DNA from: Tolypeutes matacus
Lineage: Eukaryota > Chordata > Mammalia > Cingulata > Chlamyphoridae
Length of the DNA stretch: 64,000 bases
Assembly (NCBI GenBank): GCA_026826555.1
Contig: JAKSZT010053764.1
Span: forward strand, 16,516,632-16,580,631
Direction of reading: 5' to 3'
Made by a program: the position numbers and the translations under genes. The notes beneath the pieces were generated by a model. It did no database searches, was not told the origin of the DNA, and saw only the letters and a program-made list of their open reading frames with translations. Shown one piece after another: positions 1-8,826 of this stretch (positions are counted from its first letter, which is position 1; each line of letters begins with the position of its first letter).

Positions 1-720
1 TGTTTTAACATTCAACCTTATTACACTTCAATAATATGCAACTGATGTATTTGCTTCTAGGCTGCTCTCTTAGCATTTGTCCCCTACTGAAAATGGTGAT
101 GATCATCTCAGCTGAAATGATAATGTTTCATTTTGTTTCACAATAATCTGGGGGTGACCAGAGTACGTGATGGAATATATGAAACAAGATTGGCCATGCA
201 TTGATGATCTTTGAAGCTCAGTGATGGACACTTAAAAATTCATTGTGCTAGTCTCTCTGCTTTTGTATATGCTAGACATTTTCAATAAAACAAAGTATAA
301 AAATTTAAATTAAAAAGAGCATCTCAGTAACTCTAGTCATACATGACTAACCACTCCACCTTGTCCACAATCCTCACAGTTCACAGTGTTAAATATTACT
401 TGGAATACATAAAGCCAGGAAGGCTAATTATCAAGAAGCCTTCATGAATGCAGACGGGACTCTCTGGGCTAAAGCATCAACACAAACTAGAAAATAAAGT
501 GGAGAAGGCTATTGTTCCTAACAAAGCAAAATGGGAAAAGAGTCACCATTTTTTTTTCCTTCACTTTGGTCATTTTCCAAAAGACAAACTGGTTGGAGAC
601 AGACTTGATTCCACTCAAATTAGCCCATAATAACAATTGTTCTATTTGACCAAGTCTCAACCAGTTTTCCAGTATTTAAAAAATGCTATACCTGAATTTT
701 CTGTGTGTATTCTTTCTCTT
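1..720. other. Stretch without a recognised gene
   Basis: AT-rich sequence with no recognisable exon, RNA gene or confidently named repeat. One 60-codon frame (448-630) has no recognisable domain and includes a phenylalanine run encoded by a T tract, so I do not call it. The next element starts at the TSD at 721-735. Confidence 0.5.
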
Positions 721-735
721 ATTAAAATACCCAGA
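721..735 (+). repeat. TSD, left copy, of composite retroelement 1
   Basis: ATTAAAATACCCAGA matches 1791-1805 at 14 of 15 positions and marks the left insertion point. Confidence 0.8.
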
Positions 736-1792
736 TTGCGAATATTCTCGCTGTCCTGATTTTGTGATCATCGGTAGGCTAAACATTCGCTGTATTAGAA
801 ACCATGTATGTGTCCCCAGACCTAGTTTGGTTTTTAGAATGATGGTGATAAACTAAGCCTGATTTATTATATGACCATCCTGTATGGGAAAAGACTGTAA
901 CTCTAGGTATCTTTGGTCAACCTTAAGAGATATAGCAGGGGGACGGATGTGGCTCAAATGGTTGGGTGTCCGTCTCCCATATGGAGGGACCTGGATTCAA
1001 TCCCCGGGACCTCCCAGTAAAAATAAGAGAAAACTATAGAAGGTGCATGGGCCACCAGGACCCATGCGTGGGTGCGCTGTCAGGCCCCGCATGCAGGTGA
1101 GCTCCCCAGGCCCTGTGCGCCATCAGGCCCCACGAACCGTGCAGCAAGATGATGATGTAATAGAGTGACACAAGGGAAAGCCAAGACAAGAGTGCCAAAA
1201 AACCAGGAACTAAAGGTGGTGCAGGCGGTAGGACGCCTCTTTCCCACATCCGCGGTTCCGAGGATCGAATCCCTGTGAAGACAGGAGGAGAAGCATGAGA
1301 AGAGAGGGCAGGAAACAGACTCAGAGAGTTGCCCAGAGTATGGACACAAAAACAGCAAAAACGGGGGGAGGGGAGATAAAAATGGATAAAAGTAAATAAA
1401 TAAATAAATCCTTAAAAAAATGTATAGGGGAGTAAGATATGTACTATAGTTAGTAGTAATACTTTGATGATGCTCTTTCATAATTTGTTAAGAAATGTTT
1501 CACAACAATGCGAAGTATTTATGGTGGGGTGATGTGTGGGAGCCCTGTATGATGTTATGCCTATTTGTTTTGTAAGTTCACAGTGTTTACTGAACACTTA
1601 TAGTTTATGTGTATGTTCATATATGAATGATATACTCCAATAAATTGTTTAAAAAAATAAAAAATAGGGGGTGGATGTGGCTCAAATGGTTGGGCATCCG
1701 TCTGCCATACGGAGGGACCTGGGTTCGATCCCCGGGACCTCCTGGTAAAAAAATAAATAAATAAAAATTAAAAAAATAAATAAATAATAAAA
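736..1792 (+). mobile_element. Composite retroelement, copy 1 (5' module, SINE dimer, L1-like tail, SINE)
   Basis: Bounded by a near-perfect direct repeat: ATTAAAATACCCAGA at 721-735 and AATAAAATACCCAGA at 1791-1805, as expected for L1-mediated insertion. Order on the plus strand: a non-SINE 5' module of about 205 bp (736-945); a dimeric tRNA-like SINE (about 946-1420) with one head near 950-1010 and a second near 1215-1285; an L1-3'UTR-like segment (about 1421-1668) ending in an AATAAATTG signal; and a second, monomeric SINE (about 1670-1745) with an A-rich tail. The 5' module and SINE dimer recur at 47636-48323 in the same order. What is seen: the shared order and the TSDs. What is inferred: that the unit moved as one transcript. 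The last SINE could be a later insertion into the tail. Confidence 0.75.
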
Positions 1793-1869
1793 TAAAATAC
1801 CCAGAGGAGTTGGGAAGAAATTTTTTAACCCTGTAGACAGTAGAGAGTTCACCGTAATTCTAATCAGAT

Positions 1870-1925
1870 CTCTCTCTTGCTCGCTCTCATTCTCTCTCTC
1901 TCTCCTCCCCCTCCCACCCCCCACC
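1870..1925 (+). repeat. TC-rich simple repeat
   Basis: Pyrimidine tract dominated by TCTCTC, followed by C-rich sequence. No gene is associated with it. Confidence 0.8.
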
Positions 1926-1999
1926 TTATATCTCTCTCATTCTATCCTGACAAATATACCTTTATCATTTTGGCCAAGAATCATATTCATTGTGTTATC

Positions 2000-2459
2000 C
2001 TTTTTTTAAAGTTTTTTTAAAGGATTTATTTTTTTCTCCCCACCCCCTCGTTGTTTACACTTGCTGTGTCTGTTCATCTTCCTTATTTCTTTAGGAGGCA
2101 CCAGGAACTGAACCTGGGACCTCCAATATGGGAGGGAGGTGCCTAATCACTTGAGCCACCTCTGTTCCCTGCTTTGTTGTGTCTCTTGTTCCGTTATCTT
2201 GTTGAGTCAGCTTGCCGTGCCTGCCCGTCATGTCAGCTCGCTGTCTTGCTCATCCTCTTTAGAAGGTACTGGAAATCTGTGCTCCTTGCTTTTCTGTGTC
2301 TCCCATTATGTTTTTCTTCTTGTGTCTCTTGTTGCATTAGCTTGCTGTGCCTGCCCATCGCACCAGCTCACTATCTTCTTTAGGAGATACCAGGAACTGA
2401 ACCAGGGACCTCCCATGTGGTAGGCAGGAGCTCAATCACTTGAGCCACATCTGCTTCCC
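2000..2459 (-). mobile_element. Dimeric DAS-type SINE
   Basis: Two tRNA-like heads on the minus strand. Both show the rc B-box motif (GGAACTGAACC-like, near 2104-2114 and 2393-2403) and the rc A-box (TTGAGCCAC, near 2151-2159 and 2440-2448). The T-rich tail lies on the left. Flanked by TGTGTTATC at 1991-1999 and 2460-2468. The open frames across 2139-2423 are by-products of this repeat. Confidence 0.85.
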
Positions 2460-2689
2460 TGTGTTATCTTTTTATCTCCTATATTTATCCATGAGTTTAG
2501 AGTCAGATTTAGTGCCCACTTATAACAAACCAGAAGTATATAAGATTTTTGCCCTCTGTCCTATTTATTATCTGTTATGTTTTCCACTATGTTTATTCTG
2601 ACAATTTCAAAAATCATAAATCCAAAATGAATGTAATTCTAGAGGTTGACTCCAGTTTCCAGTGCTGTCTTGCATCCAGATCTGAAGCC

Positions 2690-3247
2690 ATGAAGATTTC
2701 TGGCATGTTAGGAGGGCTTCTCACGCTCTTTGTTTTAACTCATGGTTTTGAGGATGTGCGTGTAACCTGTACTGAAAACTGGCTCCGAGTCAGAATAAGA
2801 CGATTGCCTATTTTGGAACACCGGGATCCCGAGCCTTATGAATTATATCTGGGAACCTGCTGTCCTGTCACCACAACAATGCATAGATACTTTGAGTTCC
2901 TTTATCCTCTTTCTAGTTGCGGCATCAGGAAATACGATCACATCTGGGGCATTCTCATTGAGAGTTCACTCACATATGTACCACGGTATTCAACTACCCA
3001 GGCTTACTACCCAATAGCTTGCTTTATTAAAAGAAATTTACTCATCATTGTGGAAGAAAAGCCAGCCATGTTGTCTTACGATTATTGTACCATGCTCACA
3101 GCCAGTGGGAGAGGCATTCTCAACATTATCTCAGGTGGAAAACACTGGGATCAATCTAGGAGTGACATTTGGGTGCAGGAACAATTTTTCCCTTCCTGGA
3201 TTCTATCATTTTTAATCCTTTGCTCTAAGGGAAAGGTTCGCTCATAA
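2690..3247 (+). CDS. Oocyte-secreted-protein/PLAC1-family protein, intact retrocopy ORF (185 aa)
   Basis: The frame encodes a small secreted protein. Residues 1-18 are a typical signal peptide (MKIS then a leucine-rich core). A single compact domain follows with the family layout: Cys27 with Trp31 four residues on, the Cys57-Cys58-Pro59 motif, the Cys77-Gly-Ile-Arg motif at 77-80, and Cys111 and Cys133. These features match PLAC1 and the oocyte secreted proteins (OOSP1-4), ZP-N-like extracellular proteins expressed in oocyte or placenta. I cannot tell which member is the parent. I choose ATG 2690 because it has G at -3 and A at +4 and begins a signal peptide. The in-frame upstream ATGs (2549 and 2627) lie outside the inserted mRNA, in flanking DNA. 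The length is in the family range. There is no frameshift or premature stop, but whether the C-terminal third (residues 112-185) matches the parent needs an alignment. Family call: strong. Present-day expression: unknown. Confidence 0.75.
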   Translation: MKISGMLGGLLTLFVLTHGFEDVRVTCTENWLRVRIRRLPILEHRDPEPYELYLGTCCPVTTTMHRYFEFLYPLSSCGIRKYDHIWGILIESSLTYVPRYSTTQAYYPIACFIKRNLLIIVEEKPAMLSYDYCTMLTASGRGILNIISGGKHWDQSRSDIWVQEQFFPSWILSFLILCSKGKVRS

Positions 3248-3443
3248 ATTCTGAATTGTGGGGCAACTTTGTTAATGCTGGTACTATGGCTGCCTGAGGA
3301 TTGCACTAAGTTTTAGAAGTCCACTAATGCCTATGGATAGCATCTTTTATCTTTTTAATAGTAGTTTTTAAATGAATCTGCTCTGTAGTTCATGTTTATA
3401 AATTCTTTGAGGGAAAAGGGAAATCCCCAGATTTTTAATTTGA

Positions 3444-3449
3444 AATAAA
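3444..3449 (+). terminator. Polyadenylation signal of the retrocopy
   Basis: AATAAA lies 8 bases before the 14-A tail at 3457-3470. It was copied from the parent mRNA, which fixes the mRNA 3' end at about 3456. Confidence 0.85.
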
Positions 3450-3589
3450 GGCATTTAAAAAAAAAAAAAAGTAAATCTAGATATTCATAGTTTCCATGCA
3501 AACCAAAGCCTTAACATTAACTATATAACTGTTAGGTTCTATTACAGTCCAAAATACTTTAAAAAATGGCAAAACTGTTCTTTATCATT

Positions 3590-4440
3590 ACTTTTTTCCC
3601 TTTTTTTTTTTTCCTTTTGCTCAATCATTTTATTTTATTTTATTTTCATTGTGGTAAAATAAACAACATAATGTTTCCCACAACCATCTTTAAGTATACA
3701 ATTCAGTGGTGTTAATTACATTTGCAATGTTGTGCCACCATCACCACTATCCATTACAAAAACTTTTCCATCATTCCAAACAGAAATTCTCTACCAATTA
3801 AGCATTAACTACCCATTCCCCACCCCTACCCCTGCCTCTGGCAACCTGCCATCTATTTTCTTTTTCTATGAATTTGCATATCTTAATTATTTCATATTAG
3901 TGAGATAATACAATATTTGCCCCTTTTTGTCTCACTCATTTCACTCAACATGATGTCTTTTTCATTGTTCATCCATGTAGTAGCATGTATCAGAATTTCC
4001 TTTTACAGCTGAATAATATTATATGGTATGTATATATCCCATTTTGTTTATCCACCCATCCACTGATAGACACTTAGGTTGCTTCCACCTATTGGCTATT
4101 GTGAATGATGCTGCTATGAACATTGGTGTACAGCTATCTGTCTGAGTCCCTGCTTTCAATTCTTTTAGGTATATACCTTGAAGTGGAATTGCCATATCAT
4201 ATGGTAATTCTATACTTAACTTTGATAAACCACCAAGCGGTTTTCCAGTCACTGCACCATTTTACATTTCTATCAAATAAACATTAGGGTTCCTATTTCT
4301 TCACATCCTCATCAACACTTATTTTACATTCTAAATAATAGCTATCCTGGTGGGTGTGAAGCAGTATCTCCTGGTTTTGATTTGCACTTCCCTAATGGCT
4401 AATGATGTTGAGCCCTTTTTGATGTGCTTATTGGCCATTT
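3590..4440 (-). mobile_element. L1 3' end (ORF2 terminus and 3'UTR)
   Basis: Minus-strand L1M-type sequence. The rc reads as the usual ORF2-end track (single-residue-decayed '...[23 protein letters not shown]', 4019-4252), followed by the common 3'UTR. Multiple changes break the reading frame. No polyprotein is encoded. Confidence 0.8.
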
Positions 4441-4944
4441 CATAACTATGGAAGGAGTTGCTATATGGTGCATGACGGGAACACAGGCTCAGGCAAAAAA
4501 GAGACTCCCAGGAAATTTATTACTTTATCGCTTGCACAGACAAAGCGTCCAAAAAAAGAGATGGAAAGATCTCACCTTGGCCAGTCCCCCAGGGAGACCA
4601 AATGATGGTCAGTGGATGGTACTCTGCACCTCTCTTTGTGTTGGAGATGAGAGACCAATTGTGGCTCTTCCCTGGGGAGACCAAACTTCTTGGCAACTCC
4701 ACATTCCTCTCTTCATATCAGAGATGAAGGACACCTGCACTGCCCAAGTGCTCAGCTTTTATACACTTAGGCCAGAGGAAGAGTGCTCTGCCAATGAGCA
4801 ACCTCTGTGTCCTAGCAAGCCGCTGGGACTGGTTAAGATTTAACCTTTCCACCCCCTCCCCACCCAGTTGCCTGCATGCAAACAAGCACAATGGAAACAT
4901 AACAAACACCTGCACATGAACAAGCAATAGTGTAAAAGGAGGGG
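4441..4944. other. Probable old LTR/ERV sequence, family unresolved (left part)
   Basis: Not single-copy in style: it has a poly-pyrimidine/purine pattern and a short inverted AATAAA-like run (TTTATTACTTTATC near 4517). It appears to continue on the other side of the solo LTR at 4945-5556, to about 5815. The 139-codon frame here (4424-4843) has no recognisable domain. Confidence 0.35.
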
Positions 4945-5556
4945 TGTATTAGTCAGCCAAAGGGGTGCTGATTCAAAATACCAGAAATCAGTTGGTTTTT
5001 ATAAAGGGTATTTATTTGGGGTAGAAGTCCACAGTTACCAGGCCATAAAGCATAAGTTACTTCCCTCACCAAAGTCCATTGTCACGTGTTGGAGCAAGAT
5101 GGCTGCCGACGTCTGCAAGGGTTCAGGCTTCCTGGGTTCCTCTCTTCCCAGGGCTTGCTTGTCTCCAGGTTCAGCTCCACTGCTCTCTCCACAAAGTCAG
5201 CTGTAGACTATGAGGTAAACAACTTGTTTCTCTTTCCGGGGCCTTCTCTCTTTCCTCATGACCAAGCTCCTCTGTGTGTTCACTTCCCGGGGCTCCAGCA
5301 TTAAATCTCAGCATCAGAGCTCCAACATAAAAAAAAAAAAACCTCCAACTCTGTCCTTTGCCATGTCTTTTATCTTTGAGACCCCACCCACCGAGGGGTG
5401 GGCTCAACACCCTACTGACATGGCCCAATCAAATCCCTAATCATAACTTAATCATGCTCAGATGAACAGACCAGTTTACAAGCAGTTTACAAAAATAGAT
5501 AAATCCAATATCTATTTTTGGAATTCATAACTATATCAAACTGCCAAACTGCTACA
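4945..5556 (-). mobile_element. Solo LTR, xenarthran LTR family A, copy 1
   Basis: Begins TGTATTAGTC and ends GCTACA, so TG...CA on both strands. Flanked by a perfect 5-bp TSD AGGGG (4940-4944 and 5557-5561), the length typical of ERV-L/MaLR-class integrases. The same family occurs at 8155-8731 and 53405-54145 in the opposite orientation. The rc copy carries AATAAA near its 3' end. No internal retroviral sequence adjoins it, so this is a solo LTR formed by LTR-LTR recombination. Confidence 0.85.
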
Positions 5557-5561
5557 AGGGG

Positions 5562-5815
5562 GGATAGGCAAGGCTAGGAGATGTCTCTGAGTGTGTCCTT
5601 GACTTCCCCAACAATAGCTTCTTTGAAGAAATGGCCAGATGGCTCTTTGAATTATCACCAATGGGGACAGCCATTGCTCCAGCTGAGTGGGACTCCATGG
5701 GGCCCAGAACAGTAGATAGATCTCCCCAGAAAGAAGTAGATTCCAGGGCATGCCCACTTGGTGGCCCTACTTACCATCTCTGCACTATTTTCTACCCAGC
5801 CATTCACACAGCCTT
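5562..5815. other. Probable old LTR/ERV sequence, family unresolved (right part)
   Basis: Continuation of the host sequence of the solo LTR insertion. No recognised coding domain is present. Confidence 0.3.
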
Positions 5816-6440
5816 TAATTTTTTTTATTGTTTATGCAAAAAAGTATAGGAAGAAAGAACTAGTATTTATCCTTCTCCATTACAACTTCTAAGCCAAAAA
5901 CATAACTGTCCTTTCAATAAGATCCTTAGTTCAAATGAAATTACATGTTACACATGCTCAAGGCATTTTTTCCAAATGTTTTTTCTCCTCACTCAGTGAA
6001 GACCTGACTTTGGAGAAAATGCAAGCTTTCATTAAAGCCCAGCCATACAGGATATAAAAGCTGGGTGGGTCTGCTTAGATTTTACTCTGTTGCTAAATAT
6101 CGCTAACTGAAAGCAAGAATGAATTTTGGGAAGAGAGGGAGAAGGCACGGAGGGCCCAGTGAATCTTGAGAAGAAATATATCATTTAAAAAAAAAAAAAA
6201 AAAAAGAAAACGTAGTTTTTCAACCTGAGATAATATCTGAAAAAAAATATATATTAAATTAATTCTAAAACCTTCACCAATTATAAAGATTATAATACAA
6301 ATTCTTAAGTTTTTTAAGTGTTTAGCCACTAAATTTTACAGACTCCTATTTCAAAAATGTTGCCTTCCTTAACAAAAATAAACACATATCTTCCAAAACT
6401 GACACTATAAGGAGAATCTCCACATGGGGAGGAATAGCTG
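5816..6440. other. Stretch without a recognised gene
   Basis: AT-rich, with an A18 run near 6187-6205. Nothing recognisable apart from the A run, which may be the tail of an old retroelement. Confidence 0.4.
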
Positions 6441-6660
6441 GATCTTAAAGTCACCTTAGATCCATCTTCCCCTTGGCCTGAGGTATAGGACACTGTCCTC
6501 CATCTTCCCCCCGCCCCCTTCCGCCTTAATATTGGCCTAAGCCAGGAAAATAGATAGGCTTGCTTCCAAGAGCACTCCCTAATAAACCTCCTGCATCCCA
6601 ATTTCTATCTCGGAGTCTGCTCCCCCAAGATCCAATTTGTGGCAGGTACCCAAAGGTAGC
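6441..6660 (+). mobile_element. Possible ERV1-type LTR 3' part
   Basis: AATAAACCTCCTGCATCCC followed by a T/C-rich segment and CTCGGAGTCTGC resembles the R/U5 region of a gammaretrovirus-like LTR. The 5' edge is not defined and no TSD was found. Tentative. Confidence 0.3.
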
Positions 6661-6692
6661 CAAAGTGCACATCCCTCAACACTTTCACTCCT

Positions 6693-7505
6693 TGTCTTAG
6701 CTTGCCACAGACTGCCAATGCAAAATACCAGAAATGGTTTGGATTTTAAAATGGGAATTTATTAGGTAAAAAGCTTACAGTTCACGGGAGGCGGCTGTGG
6801 CTCAATCAGTAGGGCTCCCGTTTACCATATGGGAGGCCCGGGGTTCGGTTCCCGGGGCCTCCTGGTGAAGGCAGGCCCGCCCGCACGGCATGGTTAGCTG
6901 ACCCAGCGAGCACAAGCAGCAAGGGGGGGATAAATGAATAAATAAATAAAATCTTTAAAAAAAAAAAAGCTTACAGTTCTGAGGTTGTGAAATGTCCAAT
7001 CTCACCAAAGGTCAGCTGCTGGAGATCCTGGACATCTGCCATATGGCAATGGCAGCTGATCTCTGCCGAGGTCTCTACCTTCCCCTCCAGGCTCACTTTC
7101 TCCCAGAGCACAGCTTTGGGCAATCAGGCACATGGCTCATCTCTCCCCTCTCTCCTCCGGGCCGCATAGCTTCACCTTCGGGTTTCTCTGCTGATTCCAG
7201 CCTCAGGCCTCTCTCAGCCTCTCTGGGTTTCTCTGACCTGCGACTACAGGCGATTCTGGAGTCCTCTCTCACATGGCAGGATAAAGTGGCGGTGGCTCTC
7301 TTTCTCTGTGTCTCTGCCTGTTTCTCCTGTTTATAAAGGACTCCAGCAAGAGGGCCAAGAAACACTCTGAGTCATGCCTCACTGATGTACTCCAATCAAA
7401 GGCCCCCAACTGAATTCAATCCAATCAAAGAGGCTCACACCTATAGGAATGGACCAATTTAAGAACATAATTTTCTGGGGTCCATAAAAGTTTCAAACTA
7501 GTGCA
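6693..7505 (-). mobile_element. LTR, xenarthran LTR family B, with a SINE inside
   Basis: Reads TGTCTTAGCTTGCC...CAAACTAGTGCA, flanked by CTCCT and TTCCT (4 of 5). Related copies lie at 14889-15477 and 28441-29400, sharing the 'CTTACAGTTC..AAGGC/TGTGAAA' and 'TTTCAAACT' segments. A DAS SINE is inserted at 6784-6966, so the LTR is older than that SINE. Confidence 0.7.
6784..6966 (+). mobile_element. DAS SINE, monomeric, young-looking
   Basis: tRNA-like head with A box TGGCTCAATCAGT and B box GGTTCGGTTCC, a body, and an AATAAATAAATAAAATC-type tail. Flanked by a perfect 13-bp TSD AAGCTTACAGTTC (6771-6783 and 6967-6979) inside the family B LTR. Nearly identical by eye to 30926-31096 and to the minus copies at 22703-22885 and 42358-42542. 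Confidence 0.95.
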
Positions 7506-7820
7506 TTCCTCAAATCTAGGTCTGAAATAGAAAGCCAAAGCAGCCTATTGTCTGTGAGTAGAACACACACACTTGCTCAGTGGATTGGTGGTATTAATGA
7601 TCACTCTCTTGCAAGAGGAAATCTGCCTATTTCTCTTCTGAGGTCTGTATATAACCATATCAGAATACAACCCAATAAGTGCAATATTTATAAAAATGTG
7701 GTTTGCAGGGACATTTTATTGTAAACTATTTTATAGTAAAAAAGAAAAGGTTGAGTGATTCAATAAGCTTAGATAGAAATGAAGCAAGTATTGCTATACT
7801 TCACTTTGTAAAAGACACCG
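7506..7820. other. Stretch without a recognised gene
   Basis: I see no coding or repeat signature here. Confidence 0.45.
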
Positions 7821-8826
7821 TTATAGGTTGAATTGTGTCCCTCAAAAAATATGTTGAATTCCTACCTCAAAGTACCTCAGAATGTGATCTTATTTGGAAA
7901 TAGAGTCATTGCAGATGGAATTGGTTCGAATGAGGTCATGGAGTAGGGTGGGCCCTAATCCAATATGGCTGGTGTCCTCCGAAGAGGGGAAAAGAAAGGA
8001 GGGAAAAAGGCCACATACCAATTGAGGCAGAGATTGAAGGGCTGCAGCTACAAGCCAAGAACTCTAAGGATTGCTGATAAGCCACCTGAAGCTAAAAAAA
8101 GGCAAGGAAGGTTTTAGAAGGAGTATGTCCTGCTGATACTTTGATTTTGGGCTTTGTAGCAGTTTGGCAGTTTGATGAAGTTATGAATTCCAAAAATAGA
8201 TATTAGATTATGCTTGTAAACTGGTCTGTTAATCTGGGCATGATTAAGTTATGATTAGGGCGTTGACTGGGCCACGTCAATAGGGTGTGGAGCTCCACGC
8301 CTTGGTCTCGAAGATAAAAGACATGGCAAAGGACAGTGTTGGAGCAGTTTTGAGTTGGAGTTGTGATGCGGAGTCTTGAGCTGGAGTCCTGGGAAGTAGC
8401 GCACAGAGGAGCTTGGTCATGAGGAAAGAGAGGCAGCCCTGGGAAGAGAAGCAAGCCATTTGCCTGATAGTCTACAGCTGGCCTTGTGGCACAAAGCAAG
8501 CCTGAGCCCAGAGAGAGGCAAGCCCCTGGAAGAGAGGAACCCAAGAAGCCTGAACCCTTGCAGACGTCGGCAGCCATCTTGCTCCAACACGTGGTAATGG
8601 ACTTTGGTGAGGGAAGAAACTTATGCTTTATGGCCTGGTAACTGTGGACTTCTCCCCCAAATAAATACCCTTTATAAAAACCAACCGATTTCTGGTATTT
8701 TGCATCAGCACCCCTTTGGCTGACTAATACAGTCTTCTAGAATCCAGAAGTGTGAAACAATAAATTTCTGTTGTTTTAGTCATCCAGTTTGTGGCAATTT
8801 ATTACAGCAGTCCTATGAAAATAAAA
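7821..8826 (+). mobile_element. MaLR-class LTR split by a younger solo LTR
   Basis: The left arm (about 7821-8154) reads as the GGTTGAATTGTGTCCC...AATGTGATCTTATTTGG head of an MST/MLT1-like LTR. The right arm (8737-8826) is its conserved end with AATAAATTTCTGTTGTTTTAG. The two arms rejoin if 8155-8736 is removed. No TSD was resolved for this older LTR. Confidence 0.75.
8155..8731 (+). mobile_element. Solo LTR, xenarthran LTR family A, copy 2
   Basis: Starts TGTAGCAGTTTGG and ends GGCTGACTAATACA. Flanks are GGCTT (8150-8154) and GTCTT (8732-8736), a 4-of-5 5-bp TSD. AATAAA at 8659-8664 fits an LTR polyadenylation signal. It interrupts a MaLR LTR. The open frames on its minus strand are incidental. 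Confidence 0.85.

Larger units (their letters stand above)
2633..3481 (+). other. Processed retrocopy of an OOSP/PLAC1-family mRNA, with TSDs
   Basis: The unit 2644-3470 has every mark of L1-mediated mRNA insertion. It has a 46-base 5' leader and a single uninterrupted coding frame with no sign of an intron. The 3'UTR is about 210 bases, with AATAAA at 3444-3449 and then a pure 14-A tail at 3457-3470. The unit sits between GTAATTCTAGA (2633-2643) and GTAAATCTAGA (3471-3481), 10 of 11 identical. A translocated or native gene would not carry a genomic A tail and TSD. The insertion lies just right of a minus-strand SINE dimer and left of an L1 3' end, so any promoter would have to come from this repeat-rich flank or from a carried-over leader. 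The short clean tail and near-identical TSD suggest a fairly young insertion, but age needs an alignment to the parent gene. Confidence 0.85.

Noticed and set aside
2139..2423. 94-codon open frame
   Set aside because: It lies entirely inside a minus-strand SINE dimer and reads the rc of its tRNA-like heads.
6784..6870. Functional tRNA gene
   Set aside because: The A and B boxes belong to SINE heads. No cloverleaf with paired acceptor stem, and it is followed by a SINE body and A-rich tail.
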